Of a stretch of 64,000 nt of DNA, positions 43,058-53,392 are shown in pieces. The DNA comes from Fimbriimonadaceae bacterium. GTDB taxonomy: Bacteria; Armatimonadota; Fimbriimonadia; Fimbriimonadales; Fimbriimonadaceae. The stretch is from NCBI GenBank assembly GCA_019454125.1, contig CP075365.1, positions 248,001 to 312,000 on the forward strand, read 5' to 3'. The notes beneath the pieces are model-generated. The model saw only the letters and a list, made by a program, of their open reading frames with translations, ran no database searches and had not been told where the DNA came from. The position numbers were made by a program, and so were the translations under genes. Position 1 is the first letter of the stretch. Each line of letters opens with the position of its first letter.

Positions 43058-44476
43058 ATGGAGGGGGTCGCAACGGTCACCACCAAGCTGACGGCGGGCG
43101 AATTCGTCCGTGAAAGGCGGCTTGCCGCCGGTCTCTCGCTCTCAGAGCTGGCCCGCCGGTCCGAGGTCGCCAAGTCCACCCTTTCGCGGTGGGAGGCGGG
43201 GAAGGTCGAGCCGGATGTGGCCCCGCTCGAACTGGTCCTCGACGCCCTCGGGACTGGGCCGGCCGAGAAGCTCCGGGTCTTCGGGGCCCTGCGGGCGCCG
43301 CGCGGCACCCGCGCCGTGAAGGAGTTCGACCAGGAGGACGGCAAGTTCTTCGACCAGATCGGGGTCTCTGCCCCGGCCTTCGGGAGCGCGTTGCGCGCGC
43401 TCCGCGGGCGGAGCGGGCTCTCCGCCCAAGAACTGGCTGACCGGCTCGGCGTGGCGCGCTCGACCTTCGGCCTCTGGGAGACGGGGGACCGGGTGCCGAG
43501 CCAGGAGAGCTTGGACCGCCTGGCCACACTCTGCGGCGCGACCCCGGAAGAAAGGGCCTCCCTGCGCGGGCGGAGCCTCACCGTCACATCGGCCGAACCG
43601 GGTCGGGACGGCCTGGCCGAATGGCTCCAGGCCTTGGTCGAGACGCTCGCCCGCAACCGCACCGTCAACGAGGTCGAAGCGGCCGGCTTCGAGGCCGAGG
43701 CGTGGCGACTGGCCCAGCACGACGACTTCGCCGCGGCCCTCCTCGGCCAGTACTACAACGTGCGGGCGGGCGACCTTTGCGAATCGTTCCGGGTCGAGGA
43801 GGTGCGGCGGTACGCGCTCAAGGCGCGGGACTTGCCGTTTTGGGAGGCGCCGAAGCTTGTGAGCCACCTCCCCGAAGCCTGCCTCGCCTGGGTTCAGTAC
43901 GGCACCGGGGGGATCGACCGCATGGCCCGCGCGATCAGGCGGCTGGAAGAGTGCTTCGCCCGTCCCATGACCTGGTACGAGACGTGGTCTCTACACCTCT
44001 TCCTGGCCAAGTTCTACGCGGAACAAGGGAGGGTCGCGGAGATGGAGGCCGCCCTCGGGGCGGCGACCGACCTGGCGGCGGCCAAAGGGGCGCCGGAGAT
44101 GCAGGAACTGACCGATTCTTACCTGGCGGACTGCTGGGACGCGGCCGGTTTCCCAGAAAGGGCGCTTCGATTGCTTCCCGGCGAGCTCCCCGACGTCTGG
44201 GCGGTCCCCGCCCACTTGGAGACGACCCGCGCCAGCGCCCTCGTCCGGCTCGGCGACGAGGATGGGGCCAGGAGATCACTGGAAAGGGTCGGATCCTGGA
44301 TCGAGCGAAACGGCATCGTCACGGTCGAAATGCGGCAAGTCGCCGCCCGGTTCGAGGCTCAGTTCGCCGCTCCATGCAGCGTTCCCCCAGGCAAAGAACC
44401 ACCCGCCAACGCCGCAATTAGACCAGCCGATATCGTGGACACGCAAAGGGGAACCGAAACTGAACTTGTCGAGTAA
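43058..44476 (+). CDS. Transcriptional regulator with two XRE-type HTH domains and helical-repeat C-terminus
   Basis: ATG 43058 has a strong purine ribosome-binding site and gives 472 residues. HTH 1 is about 14-68 (LSLSELARRSEVAKSTLSRW). HTH 2 is about 110-165 (LSAQELADRLGVARSTFGLW). Residues about 195-440 are TPR-like helices (CLAWVQYGTGGIDRMARAIR, then HLFLAKFYAEQGRVAEMEAA). Such arrangements usually sense a peptide or small molecule through the repeats. It is divergent from the protease gene and may regulate it, but this is inference from position. Confidence 0.85.
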   Translation: MEGVATVTTKLTAGEFVRERRLAAGLSLSELARRSEVAKSTLSRWEAGKVEPDVAPLELVLDALGTGPAEKLRVFGALRAPRGTRAVKEFDQEDGKFFDQIGVSAPAFGSALRALRGRSGLSAQELADRLGVARSTFGLWETGDRVPSQESLDRLATLCGATPEERASLRGRSLTVTSAEPGRDGLAEWLQALVETLARNRTVNEVEAAGFEAEAWRLAQHDDFAAALLGQYYNVRAGDLCESFRVEEVRRYALKARDLPFWEAPKLVSHLPEACLAWVQYGTGGIDRMARAIRRLEECFARPMTWYETWSLHLFLAKFYAEQGRVAEMEAALGAATDLAAAKGAPEMQELTDSYLADCWDAAGFPERALRLLPGELPDVWAVPAHLETTRASALVRLGDEDGARRSLERVGSWIERNGIVTVEMRQVAARFEAQFAAPCSVPPGKEPPANAAIRPADIVDTQRGTETELVE

Positions 44477-44514
44477 ACTCGCCGTCTTCTAAGAGAAGCG
44501 CGGGCGACACGCAG

Positions 44515-45744
<1,230 letters not shown>

Positions 45745-45773
45745 CGCGACCGCACAATTCGCGAAAACGTCGT

Positions 45774-45803
45774 CGGAGGGCGGGCAGAAATGTCCGCCCT
45801 CCG
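45774..45803 (+). terminator. Hairpin after pilC
   Basis: A 10-bp stem CGGAGGGCGG/CCGCCCTCCG (loop 45784-45793) lies 29 bases past the pilC stop and before the next gene on the same strand. No T-tract follows. Confidence 0.5.
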
Positions 45804-45820
45804 GGTGTAATCCGACCTAG

Positions 45821-46747
45821 ATGTCAGACCGTCCTTCGCGGCGCCAAGTGGTGAAAGGGGGGATCGCCCTGATGGGCGCCCCGCTCCTGAACCTGGCCGC
45901 CAGGGCGGAAAGGACGCCCCCGCCTATGGAACCGATGCCCTTCTCGCTGAAATATGCCCCCCACTTCGGGATGTTCTCGAACCACGCCGGGGACGACAAG
46001 ATCGCCCAGCTCCAGTTCGCCGCAGACGAGGGCTTCAAAGCCTGGGAGTGCAACGAGATGAAGAGCTTCCCGGTCGACGAACAGGAAAGGATCGCCAAAA
46101 AGATGGACCAGCTCGGCATGACCATGGGCGTGTTCGTCGTGAACCTCGGCACCGCCTGGTCGGCCACCCTCACCACCGGCAAGCAGGACTCGCTCGACAA
46201 ATTCTTGGACGAGTGCCGCACCTCGGTGGACGTCGCCAAGCGGGTGAACGCCAAGTGGATGACCGTCGTGCCAGGCACCTGCGCCCACTGGCTGGAAATG
46301 GGCTACCAGACCGCGAACGTCGTCGAGGCGCTGCGGCGCGGCGCCGAGATCTTTGAGCCGCACGGGCTCGTGATGGTGCTCGAGCCGCTCAATTACCGAG
46401 ACCACCCCGAACTGTTCCTCACCAAGGTCGCGCAAGGCTTTCAAATCTGCCGCGCGGTCGATAGCCCCTCCTGCAAGCTTCTGATGGACCTCTACCACCA
46501 GCAGATCGAGGAAGGCAACCTCATCCCGAACATGGACCTCGCCTGGAGCGAGATCGCCTACTTCCAGATCGGGGACAACCCGGGTCGGAACGAACCGACC
46601 ACGGGCGAAGTGAACTATAAGAACGTTTTCGGCCACATTCGGGCCAAGGGCTTTACCGGGGTGATGGGCATGGAGCACGGCATCGCCCAAGCGGGGAAGG
46701 AGGGCGAGCGCGCCCTGATCCAAGCCTATCGCAGCTGCGATTCTTAA
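45821..46747 (+). CDS. Exported sugar isomerase/epimerase-like TIM-barrel (hydroxypyruvate isomerase family)
   Basis: The 308-residue protein has an N-terminal SRRQVVKGGIALMGAPLLNL stretch, a twin-arginine-like signal. The xylose-isomerase-like barrel follows: LKYAPHFGMFSNHAGDDKIA (about 42-61), FKAWECNEMKSF, VMVLEPLNYRDHP (metal ligand Glu, about 187), KLLMDLYHQQIEEGN (Asp/His, about 222) and VMGMEHGIAQAG (Glu, about 288). The metal-binding Glu/Asp/His set of the Hyi family is kept. The substrate is unknown. The start follows TGTAAT at 9 nt. Confidence 0.85.
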   Translation: MSDRPSRRQVVKGGIALMGAPLLNLAARAERTPPPMEPMPFSLKYAPHFGMFSNHAGDDKIAQLQFAADEGFKAWECNEMKSFPVDEQERIAKKMDQLGMTMGVFVVNLGTAWSATLTTGKQDSLDKFLDECRTSVDVAKRVNAKWMTVVPGTCAHWLEMGYQTANVVEALRRGAEIFEPHGLVMVLEPLNYRDHPELFLTKVAQGFQICRAVDSPSCKLLMDLYHQQIEEGNLIPNMDLAWSEIAYFQIGDNPGRNEPTTGEVNYKNVFGHIRAKGFTGVMGMEHGIAQAGKEGERALIQAYRSCDS

Positions 46748-46785
46748 GCTCGCTGCTTTAAAATCCTTCCGGATCGGAGCCCTGG

Positions 46786-46832
46786 CGAGAAAAGACCTGC
46801 CCTCCCCCCGATAGCGTGGAGGGGAGGGCAGG
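46786..46832 (-). terminator. Intrinsic terminator of the pseudopilin-lipoprotein transcript
   Basis: A perfect 12-bp stem (46796-46807 with 46821-46832, 13-nt loop) is followed on the minus strand by TCTTTTC. It lies 9 bases past the lipoprotein stop. Confidence 0.85.
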
Positions 46833-46841
46833 TGCGCGGCC

Positions 46842-47017
46842 TTAGTTGACCCGGCCTTCGCCGGGCTCGAGCGGCTCGTTCTTGATGAACTCGTCGTTGT
46901 ACTGCTTCTGGGCGTTGAATTCTTCCTGGATGGCTTGGTCCGAGCGGCCCATCCGGTCCTCGCACCCGACCAAGGCGAAGCCGGCCGCAACGACCACTAT
47001 CAAGAGTAGGGACCTCA

Positions 47018-47021
<4 letters not shown>
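46842..47021 (-). CDS. Small lipoprotein
   Basis: The 59-residue product starts [20 protein letters not shown], a lipoprotein signal with lipobox LVGC. The mature part is a short charged peptide ([20 protein letters not shown]). The ATG overlaps the TGA of the upstream pseudopilin gene (ATGA), so the two are translationally coupled. It may assist that pseudopilin's export or be a small envelope protein. No family is recognised. Confidence 0.8.
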
Positions 47022-47974
<953 letters not shown>

Positions 47975-48038
47975 AGAAGAGCTCCTTCGGAGGATAGCGG
48001 CCCAAGAACCACTACCCCCCGCAGATTGCCCTGTAGCT

Positions 48039-48066
48039 TGAATAGGCTATGTTAATAACCTGTTAA
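48039..48066 (-). promoter_or_regulatory. Putative promoter of the pseudopilin-lipoprotein operon
   Basis: In an AT-rich stretch the minus strand has TTAACA (48061-48066), 16 nt, then TATTCA (48039-48044), about 65 nt before the start codon. A GTTAA/TTAAC inverted repeat (48051-48067) overlaps the -35 and could be an operator. Confidence 0.35.
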
Positions 48067-48130
48067 CAGTCGGGACCGACATACCCGGCACGCGCCAAAA
48101 CCACCCCAAAATCCCTAAGCGGGTGGGGCC

Positions 48131-48670
48131 TTAGAACCGGACGAGGCCGTACTGCAGCTGGACGCTGAAGCCGCTGAAGTTCAGCCCGTCATAGCTCGGC
48201 ATGACGTCGTAGCGGGCGCTGACCGTGAACCGCTCGCCGACATTGATGCCGACCTCGGCGTTGGCGTTGAAACCGATCCGCTTGGCCGATTCGCGCCGGA
48301 CGCCGGTGACGTCCACCGCGTAGTCGATATAGCTCAAGCCGCCGCGCACGGCGAAGTAGGGCCTCGTCATGTTGCCCGCCATGCCGATGGGTTGCACGAG
48401 GCCGATCGAGCCGGCCAGCATGAACACCTTGTTGCCGTCCCGCTCCTTGCTGAAGCCGTTCCAGTCGAAGCCGATATTGCGCTTCTTATAGCCGTCGACC
48501 TTGATCCGCGACGCGCCGAAGCTGAACCAAGACGCGCCCAGGCGGTCGCGAAGCGTGGAGTCCGAGGGGAGGAAGAAGCCGACCGAGACCCCGCCGTAAT
48601 TGTCCTGGGCGAGGGCCGAGACTGCCATGGCGAGCGCGAGTGTGCCGGCGACGAAACGTCCGTGCGTCAT
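48131..48670 (-). CDS. Outer-membrane beta-barrel protein
   Basis: The 179 residues have a signal peptide (GTLALAMAVSALAQD) and alternating amphipathic strands with aromatic girdles, ending in a C-terminal Phe (LNFSGFSVQLQYGLVRF). That is the classic BAM recognition end. The size suggests an eight-strand barrel, OmpW/OmpX-like. The mature N-terminus reads NYGGVSVGFFLPSDSTLRDR. The function is unknown. A TACGCT hexamer lies 7 nt before the ATG. Confidence 0.8.
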   Translation of the reverse strand: MTHGRFVAGTLALAMAVSALAQDNYGGVSVGFFLPSDSTLRDRLGASWFSFGASRIKVDGYKKRNIGFDWNGFSKERDGNKVFMLAGSIGLVQPIGMAGNMTRPYFAVRGGLSYIDYAVDVTGVRRESAKRIGFNANAEVGINVGERFTVSARYDVMPSYDGLNFSGFSVQLQYGLVRF

Positions 48671-48675
48671 CCCCG

Positions 48676-49437
48676 CTAGCGTACCGGATTCGGCGGCAGG
48701 CTCTGGAGGGAAACTCCCTCGGCCATGGCCTTAAGTTGCGCGGTCAGGCCCTCTACGGCGGCCTCCAGGATCGCGCGGCCCGTCTCCGGATCGGCCAAGG
48801 TCGCATAACCATACGAGCCCTCCTCGCTGACCTCGTCGAAGTTCCAGGCCAGGCCTTTGAGGCTGGGGTCCGCCAAGCCGTCGTCCCGCAGGCGCCCGGT
48901 GCGCACTAGGTCGGGGGCGACGTGCATCACCATGCTGGTCTCCGCCTCGCAAGCGTGCCGGATCGAGCGGACCGGCCCCCGCATCGCCTGCTCGAAGACC
49001 TCGGGGCCCACAAAGTCCGAGTACATCGCGTGGCCGACCACGACCTCTTCCCGCCCAGCCTTCAGGCGGCGGCAGGCGATGTCGTTCGGCGCGGCGTTGC
49101 CGCCGTGGCCGTTGACGACGAAGAACTTCCAGAACCCTTCGCGCGCCAAGGAGTCGAAGACCGCGGCGAGAGCGAGGTCGTATCCCTCGAAGCTCGCCGA
49201 GAGGGTGCCCGCGAAGGCGAGGTGGTGCGCGCTCGCGCCGAGCCAGACGGCAGGGGTCAGCAGCACCTGGCCCGGCAGGGCCTGCTCGGCCCGCGCGGCC
49301 ACGTGGCTGGCGAGGAGGGTGTCCGTGCAAAGCGGCAGGTGCGGCCCGTGCTGCTCGATCGAGCCGGTCGGGACGAGCACCACGACGTCGCGGGAGAGGT
49401 CCCGCACTTCCTGCCAAGTCATCCGCTCAAGAACCAT
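48676..49437 (-). CDS. Creatininase-family amidohydrolase
   Basis: ATG 49437 gives 253 residues in the normal range. The frame is open further upstream, but that part overlaps the region of dnaA's end. Metal-binding motifs are present: VPTGSIEQHGPHLPLCTD (Glu and His, about 27-35), FVVNGHGGNAAPND (His, about 113), and HACEAETSMVMH, where the family usually has HAGE. Members hydrolyse creatinine or act in mycofactocin or riboflavin-type pathways (MftE, ArfB), so the substrate is uncertain. dnaA lies 33 bp upstream on the same strand. Confidence 0.9.
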   Translation of the reverse strand: MVLERMTWQEVRDLSRDVVVLVPTGSIEQHGPHLPLCTDTLLASHVAARAEQALPGQVLLTPAVWLGASAHHLAFAGTLSASFEGYDLALAAVFDSLAREGFWKFFVVNGHGGNAAPNDIACRRLKAGREEVVVGHAMYSDFVGPEVFEQAMRGPVRSIRHACEAETSMVMHVAPDLVRTGRLRDDGLADPSLKGLAWNFDEVSEEGSYGYATLADPETGRAILEAAVEGLTAQLKAMAEGVSLQSLPPNPVR

Positions 49438-49469
49438 CGCTACGGTGAGTTTAGAGCGAACGGACGCGC

Positions 49470-50855
49470 CTAGATTTCGGGGAAGAGGTTGTTGATGAGC
49501 AACTGGACCGAGGCGTTCAGCTCCTTGTCCCGGTTCATCATCTCGCGGATCTTTCGATAGCCGTGCATCACGGAGGTGTGGTCGCGGTTGCCGAAGAGCG
49601 CACCGATGTGCTTCCACGAGTCGCCCGTGATCTCACGGGTGACGTAGACCGCCACGTGGCGGGCATGGGCGATGGGCGCCTTGCGACTGGAGCCCTTGAT
49701 GTCCGAAGGGGGGATTTTGTAGTGCTTGGAGACGCTGTCCAGGATCTGGTCGAAGCTCGGCTTGGCCGCGCCGATGTTGCGGTAATACTTTTCGACCACT
49801 GCTTCGGCCAGGCCCAGCGTGATCCGCCCGCCGTCGAGGCTCGCCTCGGTGGCGATCTTGATGAGCGCGCCCTCCAGGATGCGGACGTTCGAGTGGACGG
49901 ACTCGGCCAGGTACATCGCGACCTCGTGGTCCAGCTGGATGCGGTCCTGCTTGGCCTTGCTCTGGAGGATCGCGCAACGGCACTCCGTGTCCGGCATCTG
50001 CACGTCCGCCACGAGACCCATCTCGAAGCGCGACCGAAGGCGCTCGTCCATCAGGAGCAAGTCGCGCGGAGGGCGGTCCGAGCAAAGGACGATCTGCTTG
50101 CCCAGCGAGTGCAGGTAGTTGAAGGTGTGGAAGACCTCCTCCTGGGTGCGTTCCTTGCCCGCGATGAACTGGACGTCGTCCAGAAGCCAGACCTGCACGC
50201 CGCGCTGCGCCTTGCGGAACGCCTCGATCCGGTTCGACTGGAGCGCGTGGACGAACTCCTCGGCGAACTGCTGGCCGGTCATGTAGACCACGTGCGCCTG
50301 CGCGTTGTGGCGGTGGATCTCGTGCGCGATCGAGTGCAGGAGGTGGGTCTTGCCCAGCCCGCACGACCCGTAGATGAAGAACGGGTTGTAGCGGACCCCT
50401 GGCGCCGAGGCCACGGCCTTGGCCCCCGCGTGGGCGAGCCGGTTGCTCTGGCCGACCACGAAGGTGTCGAACCGGTAGCGCTCCGACGGTTTGAACGCGG
50501 GTTTGGGCTCGACCGTGATCGGTTGCCGACTGATGACGCCGACCTCGGCCTTGGTCGGCTCGGGCTTGCCGCGCTGCTGGATGCGGATGTTGAGCTTGAT
50601 GGAGCGGCCCAACTGCTCGGAGAGCTTCGCCTCCAAGAGCTCCGCGTACTTCTGGCGCACCCACTCTGCGACGAAGCTGCCGGGAGCGTCGAGGATCACG
50701 GTCGTCCCCTCGGTCTCGGCGGGCGTCAGCGGAGAAAGGAACTTCTCGAAGGCGGTGTCGGGCAACTCGGGACGCACTTCTGAAAGCACCTGCTCCCAAG
50801 CGTCACGCAAGGTGACGGCGTCCTCCCGGTCCATCAAAGAATATTGGTCAGACAT
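49470..50855 (-). CDS. dnaA: Chromosomal replication initiator DnaA
   Basis: DnaA opens the origin. The 461 residues include domain I (about 10-85), a short linker, the AAA+ domain with Walker A GSCGLGKTHLLHSI (about 160) and Walker B VWLLDDVQFIAGK (about 223). The C-terminal DNA-binding domain has the signature GNRDHTSVMHGYRKI (about 430-445). The first residues after the start are MSDQYSLMDREDAVTLRDAW. dnaN does not follow it; a creatininase gene does, so the common dnaA-dnaN-recF order is broken. Confidence 0.97.
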   Translation of the reverse strand: MSDQYSLMDREDAVTLRDAWEQVLSEVRPELPDTAFEKFLSPLTPAETEGTTVILDAPGSFVAEWVRQKYAELLEAKLSEQLGRSIKLNIRIQQRGKPEPTKAEVGVISRQPITVEPKPAFKPSERYRFDTFVVGQSNRLAHAGAKAVASAPGVRYNPFFIYGSCGLGKTHLLHSIAHEIHRHNAQAHVVYMTGQQFAEEFVHALQSNRIEAFRKAQRGVQVWLLDDVQFIAGKERTQEEVFHTFNYLHSLGKQIVLCSDRPPRDLLLMDERLRSRFEMGLVADVQMPDTECRCAILQSKAKQDRIQLDHEVAMYLAESVHSNVRILEGALIKIATEASLDGGRITLGLAEAVVEKYYRNIGAAKPSFDQILDSVSKHYKIPPSDIKGSSRKAPIAHARHVAVYVTREITGDSWKHIGALFGNRDHTSVMHGYRKIREMMNRDKELNASVQLLINNLFPEI

Positions 50856-50894
50856 CGATCGGCAAGTCCAGGAAGAGGCCCCTGGGGTGGGCGA

Positions 50895-50941
50895 GTATAC
50901 ACACGGGATGCCGCCACAAATGGCAGGGGACTTGTGGAAAA
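50895..50941. promoter_or_regulatory. Two DnaA-box-like sites upstream of dnaA
   Basis: GTATACACA (50895-50903, plus strand) differs from TTATNCACA by its first base. TTTTCCACA (50933-50941, minus strand) fits TTWTNCACA fully. They lie in the 196-bp gap between dnaA and the divergent gene, together with an AT-rich stretch (GATAAAAAACCTTTT). Two sites are enough for dnaA autoregulation but few for an origin. Confidence 0.4.
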
Positions 50942-51039
50942 TTCCGAGGGATGAACCTGCAGTCGTAAGACAGCCGCACGATCTTAGGCCAGGACGCGAT
51001 AAAAAACCTTTTGACGAAAGGCGGTGTGCCCGGGACGGA

Positions 51040-51045
51040 TAAACT
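51040..51045 (+). promoter_or_regulatory. Putative leaderless -10 (TAAACT-N6-GTG)
   Basis: TAAACT ends exactly 6 nt before the GTG start of the thiamin pyrophosphokinase gene. The nearer ATG (51047) is out of frame. Confidence 0.5.
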
Positions 51046-51051
51046 TATGAG

Positions 51052-51690
51052 GTGCAGCGACGGGTCCTCGGGGTTCTGGGGGGAGGGGAGACCCCAGAGC
51101 CGATGCTCCGCGCCTGGACCGAGTCCGCGGACGTGGTCTACGCCGCGGATTCCGGTGCGAACCGCCTGATCCGCATGGGCTTCACGCCGCACGTCATCGG
51201 CGACCTTGACTCCTTCGACCCTTCCTTACACAGCCCGGACATCCGCGTCGTGCAGGACGGCGACCAGCATCGCACCGACTGCGACAAGCTCCTTGACCTC
51301 GCCATGGCCGAAGGTGCCACCGCCCTCACCCTGATCGAAGCCGAGGGCGACCTGCTGGACCACGTCATGGCGACCCTCTCCAGCCTGGGTCGGTCCGCCC
51401 TGCGGGGCCGCATCGTCTTGCGACGGGCGATCGCTTGGAAGTTGGCCCCGGGCGACCAGGTTGCGGTCCCCGCCGTGCCGGGGGGCCGGGTCTCGCTCAT
51501 CCCGCTCGTCGCCTCCACCGGCATCTCCCTGAGCGGCGTGCGGTGGCCGGTCGAGGACGCGGCGATGGAGCCGGCCGGCTTCCTCAGCATCTCCAACGAG
51601 GCCACCGCGGACCGGGTGGTCGCTTCGCTGGGAGCGGGCCTCGCCTACCTGTTCGTCGAAGCGCCGACCCCGGCCGAACCGGCCTGGTGA
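51052..51690 (+). CDS. Thiamin pyrophosphokinase
   Basis: The enzyme transfers pyrophosphate from ATP to thiamin to give thiamin diphosphate, the cofactor of DXS. The 212 residues show the family motifs VLGGGETPEP, YAADSGANRLIRMG (about 30-43), VIGDLDSFDP (about 48-57) and DQHRTDCDKLLDLAM (about 71-85), with a C-terminal beta-sandwich (LASTGISLSGVRWPVED-like). The start is GTG, with no Shine-Dalgarno. The gene is divergent from dnaA and precedes the FHA gene by 94 bp. Confidence 0.92.
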   Translation: MQRRVLGVLGGGETPEPMLRAWTESADVVYAADSGANRLIRMGFTPHVIGDLDSFDPSLHSPDIRVVQDGDQHRTDCDKLLDLAMAEGATALTLIEAEGDLLDHVMATLSSLGRSALRGRIVLRRAIAWKLAPGDQVAVPAVPGGRVSLIPLVASTGISLSGVRWPVEDAAMEPAGFLSISNEATADRVVASLGAGLAYLFVEAPTPAEPAW

Positions 51691-51784
51691 GTCAAACCAG
51701 CGACAAAAAGCGTCAATCCTCCTACGGATTAGGCCCGGGGTAACCTGGTGGGGCCCCCAATCTTTACCGAGGAAGATTTAAGCG

Positions 51785-52204
51785 ATGACGAACGACGCTC
51801 AAGAACTCGAGCCGATGGTGGAAGAGATGGAGCCGATGGCCGAGGAGACCTCCGAGGCCGCGGCCGAGCCGGGGCAAGCCCGGGGGCGGCTGACCGTGGT
51901 CCGCGCAGGCGTGGAGACCGAAGAAGTCTTCGAGTTCGCGCCGCCGGCCCTCATCGGCCGTTTCGACCCCGAAGTGGGGCCGATCGACGTCGACCTCGGG
52001 CCCTTGCCGGAAGGCTCCTACGTCTCCCGCAAGCACGCCCGAATCGAGTGCGCCGACGGGGTCTGGACGATCACCGACCTCGGCTCGTCGAACGGCACCT
52101 ACATCCGCCGCGACGACTTCGAACGAGTCGAATCGGGCGAGATCGAGGACGGGAGCGAGATCGCCCTCGGCAACGCGCGCCTGCTCTTCCACGTCCTCGG
52201 CTGA
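51785..52204 (+). CDS. FHA-domain protein
   Basis: The 139 residues have an acidic, Glu/Met-rich N-terminus (about 1-32). One forkhead-associated domain follows: PPALIGRFDPEV (about 53), the phosphothreonine-binding loop SYVSRKHARIE (about 78-88) and LGSSNGTYIRRDDF. FHA domains bind phosphothreonine on partners of Ser/Thr kinases. No kinase or phosphatase gene is adjacent, so the partner is unknown. It ends 4 bp from the convergent purM stop. Confidence 0.9.
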   Translation: MTNDAQELEPMVEEMEPMAEETSEAAAEPGQARGRLTVVRAGVETEEVFEFAPPALIGRFDPEVGPIDVDLGPLPEGSYVSRKHARIECADGVWTITDLGSSNGTYIRRDDFERVESGEIEDGSEIALGNARLLFHVLG

Positions 52205-52208
52205 GCGC

Positions 52209-53249
52209 CTAGACGAACTGGACGTCCTGCGACCCGGTGCGGAGCTGGCCGATCTCCGCCGCCGCCTCGCCCATTTCGTTTAGACGTCGGACCAGTTCGG
52301 ACGCGGCGTCCGCGGAGACGACCGCGACCATGCCGATGCCCATGTTGAAGACGCGGTACATCTCGTCCTCGGGCACGTTGCCTTGGCGCTGGATGAAGCG
52401 GAAGATCGGCAGCGGCTCCCAAGCGCGCTTTGAGATCTCCGCGCGCATGTTGGCCGGGATCACCCGCGAGAGGTTGCCCGCGATGCCGCCCCCGGTCACG
52501 TGGGCGAGCGAATAGAGCCCGGGCAAGTCGTCAATGATCGGCAAAAGCGGCTTGGCGTAGCACCGGTGCGGCTTCAGCACTTCCTCGCCGATCGTGACCT
52601 CCGAATCCGGCATGGGGTCGCGGACGGAGAGGCCCCCCTGCTCGAACAGGACCTTGCGGGCGAGGCTGTACCCATTGGTGTGGAGGCCGTCGCTCGCGAT
52701 GCCGATGATCCGGTCGCCCGCCTGCGGCCGGATGCGGGGAAGCCGCTTGTCCGCCTCCACAACGCCTGTGATCGCGCCGACGATGTCAATCTCACCGTCG
52801 TGGTAGACGCCGGGCATCTCCGCCGTCTCACCCCCCACCAAGGCGCAGTCCACCTGGAGACACGCTTCGACGGCGCCCGCGAGCACCTGCTCGAAGATTG
52901 GCCCGCTCAGGCGCGAGCAGCCGAAATAGTCAAGGAAATAGAGGGGCCGCGCCCCTTGGCAGAGGATGTCGTTGACGCAGTGGTTGACGATGTCGAACCC
53001 GATGTTCGAGAAATCGCCCGCCATCGCCGCGACCTTGGTCTTGGTGCCGACCCCGTCGATACTCGTGACCAGCACGGGCTGGCGCATCTCGGAGAAGACG
53101 GCCGAGAACATAGCCCCGAAACCCCCGATGCCGCCCAGCACGCGCTCGTTGTGGGTCTCGCGAATACGGGGCGCGACGATCCGCAGGACGCGTTCCGCTT
53201 CGCCGACGTCGACTCCCGCACTGGCGTAGGTCATGCCAAGGTCGCTCAC
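52209..53249 (-). CDS. purM: Phosphoribosylformylglycinamidine cyclo-ligase (AIR synthetase)
   Basis: PurM closes the imidazole ring in purine synthesis. The 346 residues show GVGTKTKVAAMAGDFSNIGF (about 63-82), NHCVNDILCQGARPLYFLDY, GGETAEMPGVY, GDRIIGIASDGLHTNG (about 178-193) and HVTGGGIAGNLSRVIP. The length is typical. The start is GTG with no Shine-Dalgarno, and a TAAAAC hexamer lies exactly 6 nt upstream. No other pur gene is nearby. Confidence 0.96.
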   Translation of the reverse strand: MSDLGMTYASAGVDVGEAERVLRIVAPRIRETHNERVLGGIGGFGAMFSAVFSEMRQPVLVTSIDGVGTKTKVAAMAGDFSNIGFDIVNHCVNDILCQGARPLYFLDYFGCSRLSGPIFEQVLAGAVEACLQVDCALVGGETAEMPGVYHDGEIDIVGAITGVVEADKRLPRIRPQAGDRIIGIASDGLHTNGYSLARKVLFEQGGLSVRDPMPDSEVTIGEEVLKPHRCYAKPLLPIIDDLPGLYSLAHVTGGGIAGNLSRVIPANMRAEISKRAWEPLPIFRFIQRQGNVPEDEMYRVFNMGIGMVAVVSADAASELVRRLNEMGEAAAEIGQLRTGSQDVQFV

Positions 53250-53255
53250 AGGGGC

Positions 53256-53261
53256 GTTTTA
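53256..53261 (-). promoter_or_regulatory. Putative leaderless -10 of purM (TAAAAC-N6-GTG)
   Basis: The minus strand reads TAAAAC, six bases (GCCCCT), then GTG, without a ribosome-binding site. Confidence 0.45.
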
Positions 53262-53317
53262 CCCCCGGGCCTGCAAGGCTCAAGAATGAGGACTCGGGTA
53301 GATTCCTTCTTCGCAAC

Positions 53318-53390
53318 GAGCCGGTAGCTCAGTTGGTAGAGCAGCGCCCTTTTAAGGCGCGGGTCCTGGGTTCGAGTCCCAGCCGGCTCA
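53318..53390 (+). tRNA. tRNA-Lys (anticodon TTT)
   Basis: The cloverleaf folds fully. The 7-bp acceptor stem is GAGCCGG/CCGGCTC. The D-arm has AGCTCAGTTGGTAGAGC. The anticodon stem is GCGCC/GGCGC around loop CTTTTAA, giving anticodon TTT. The T-arm is CTGGG-TTCGAGT-CCCAG. The discriminator base is A and CCA is not encoded. The GH13 gene stop on the opposite strand is 3 bases away. Confidence 0.97.
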
Positions 53391-53392
53391 CA

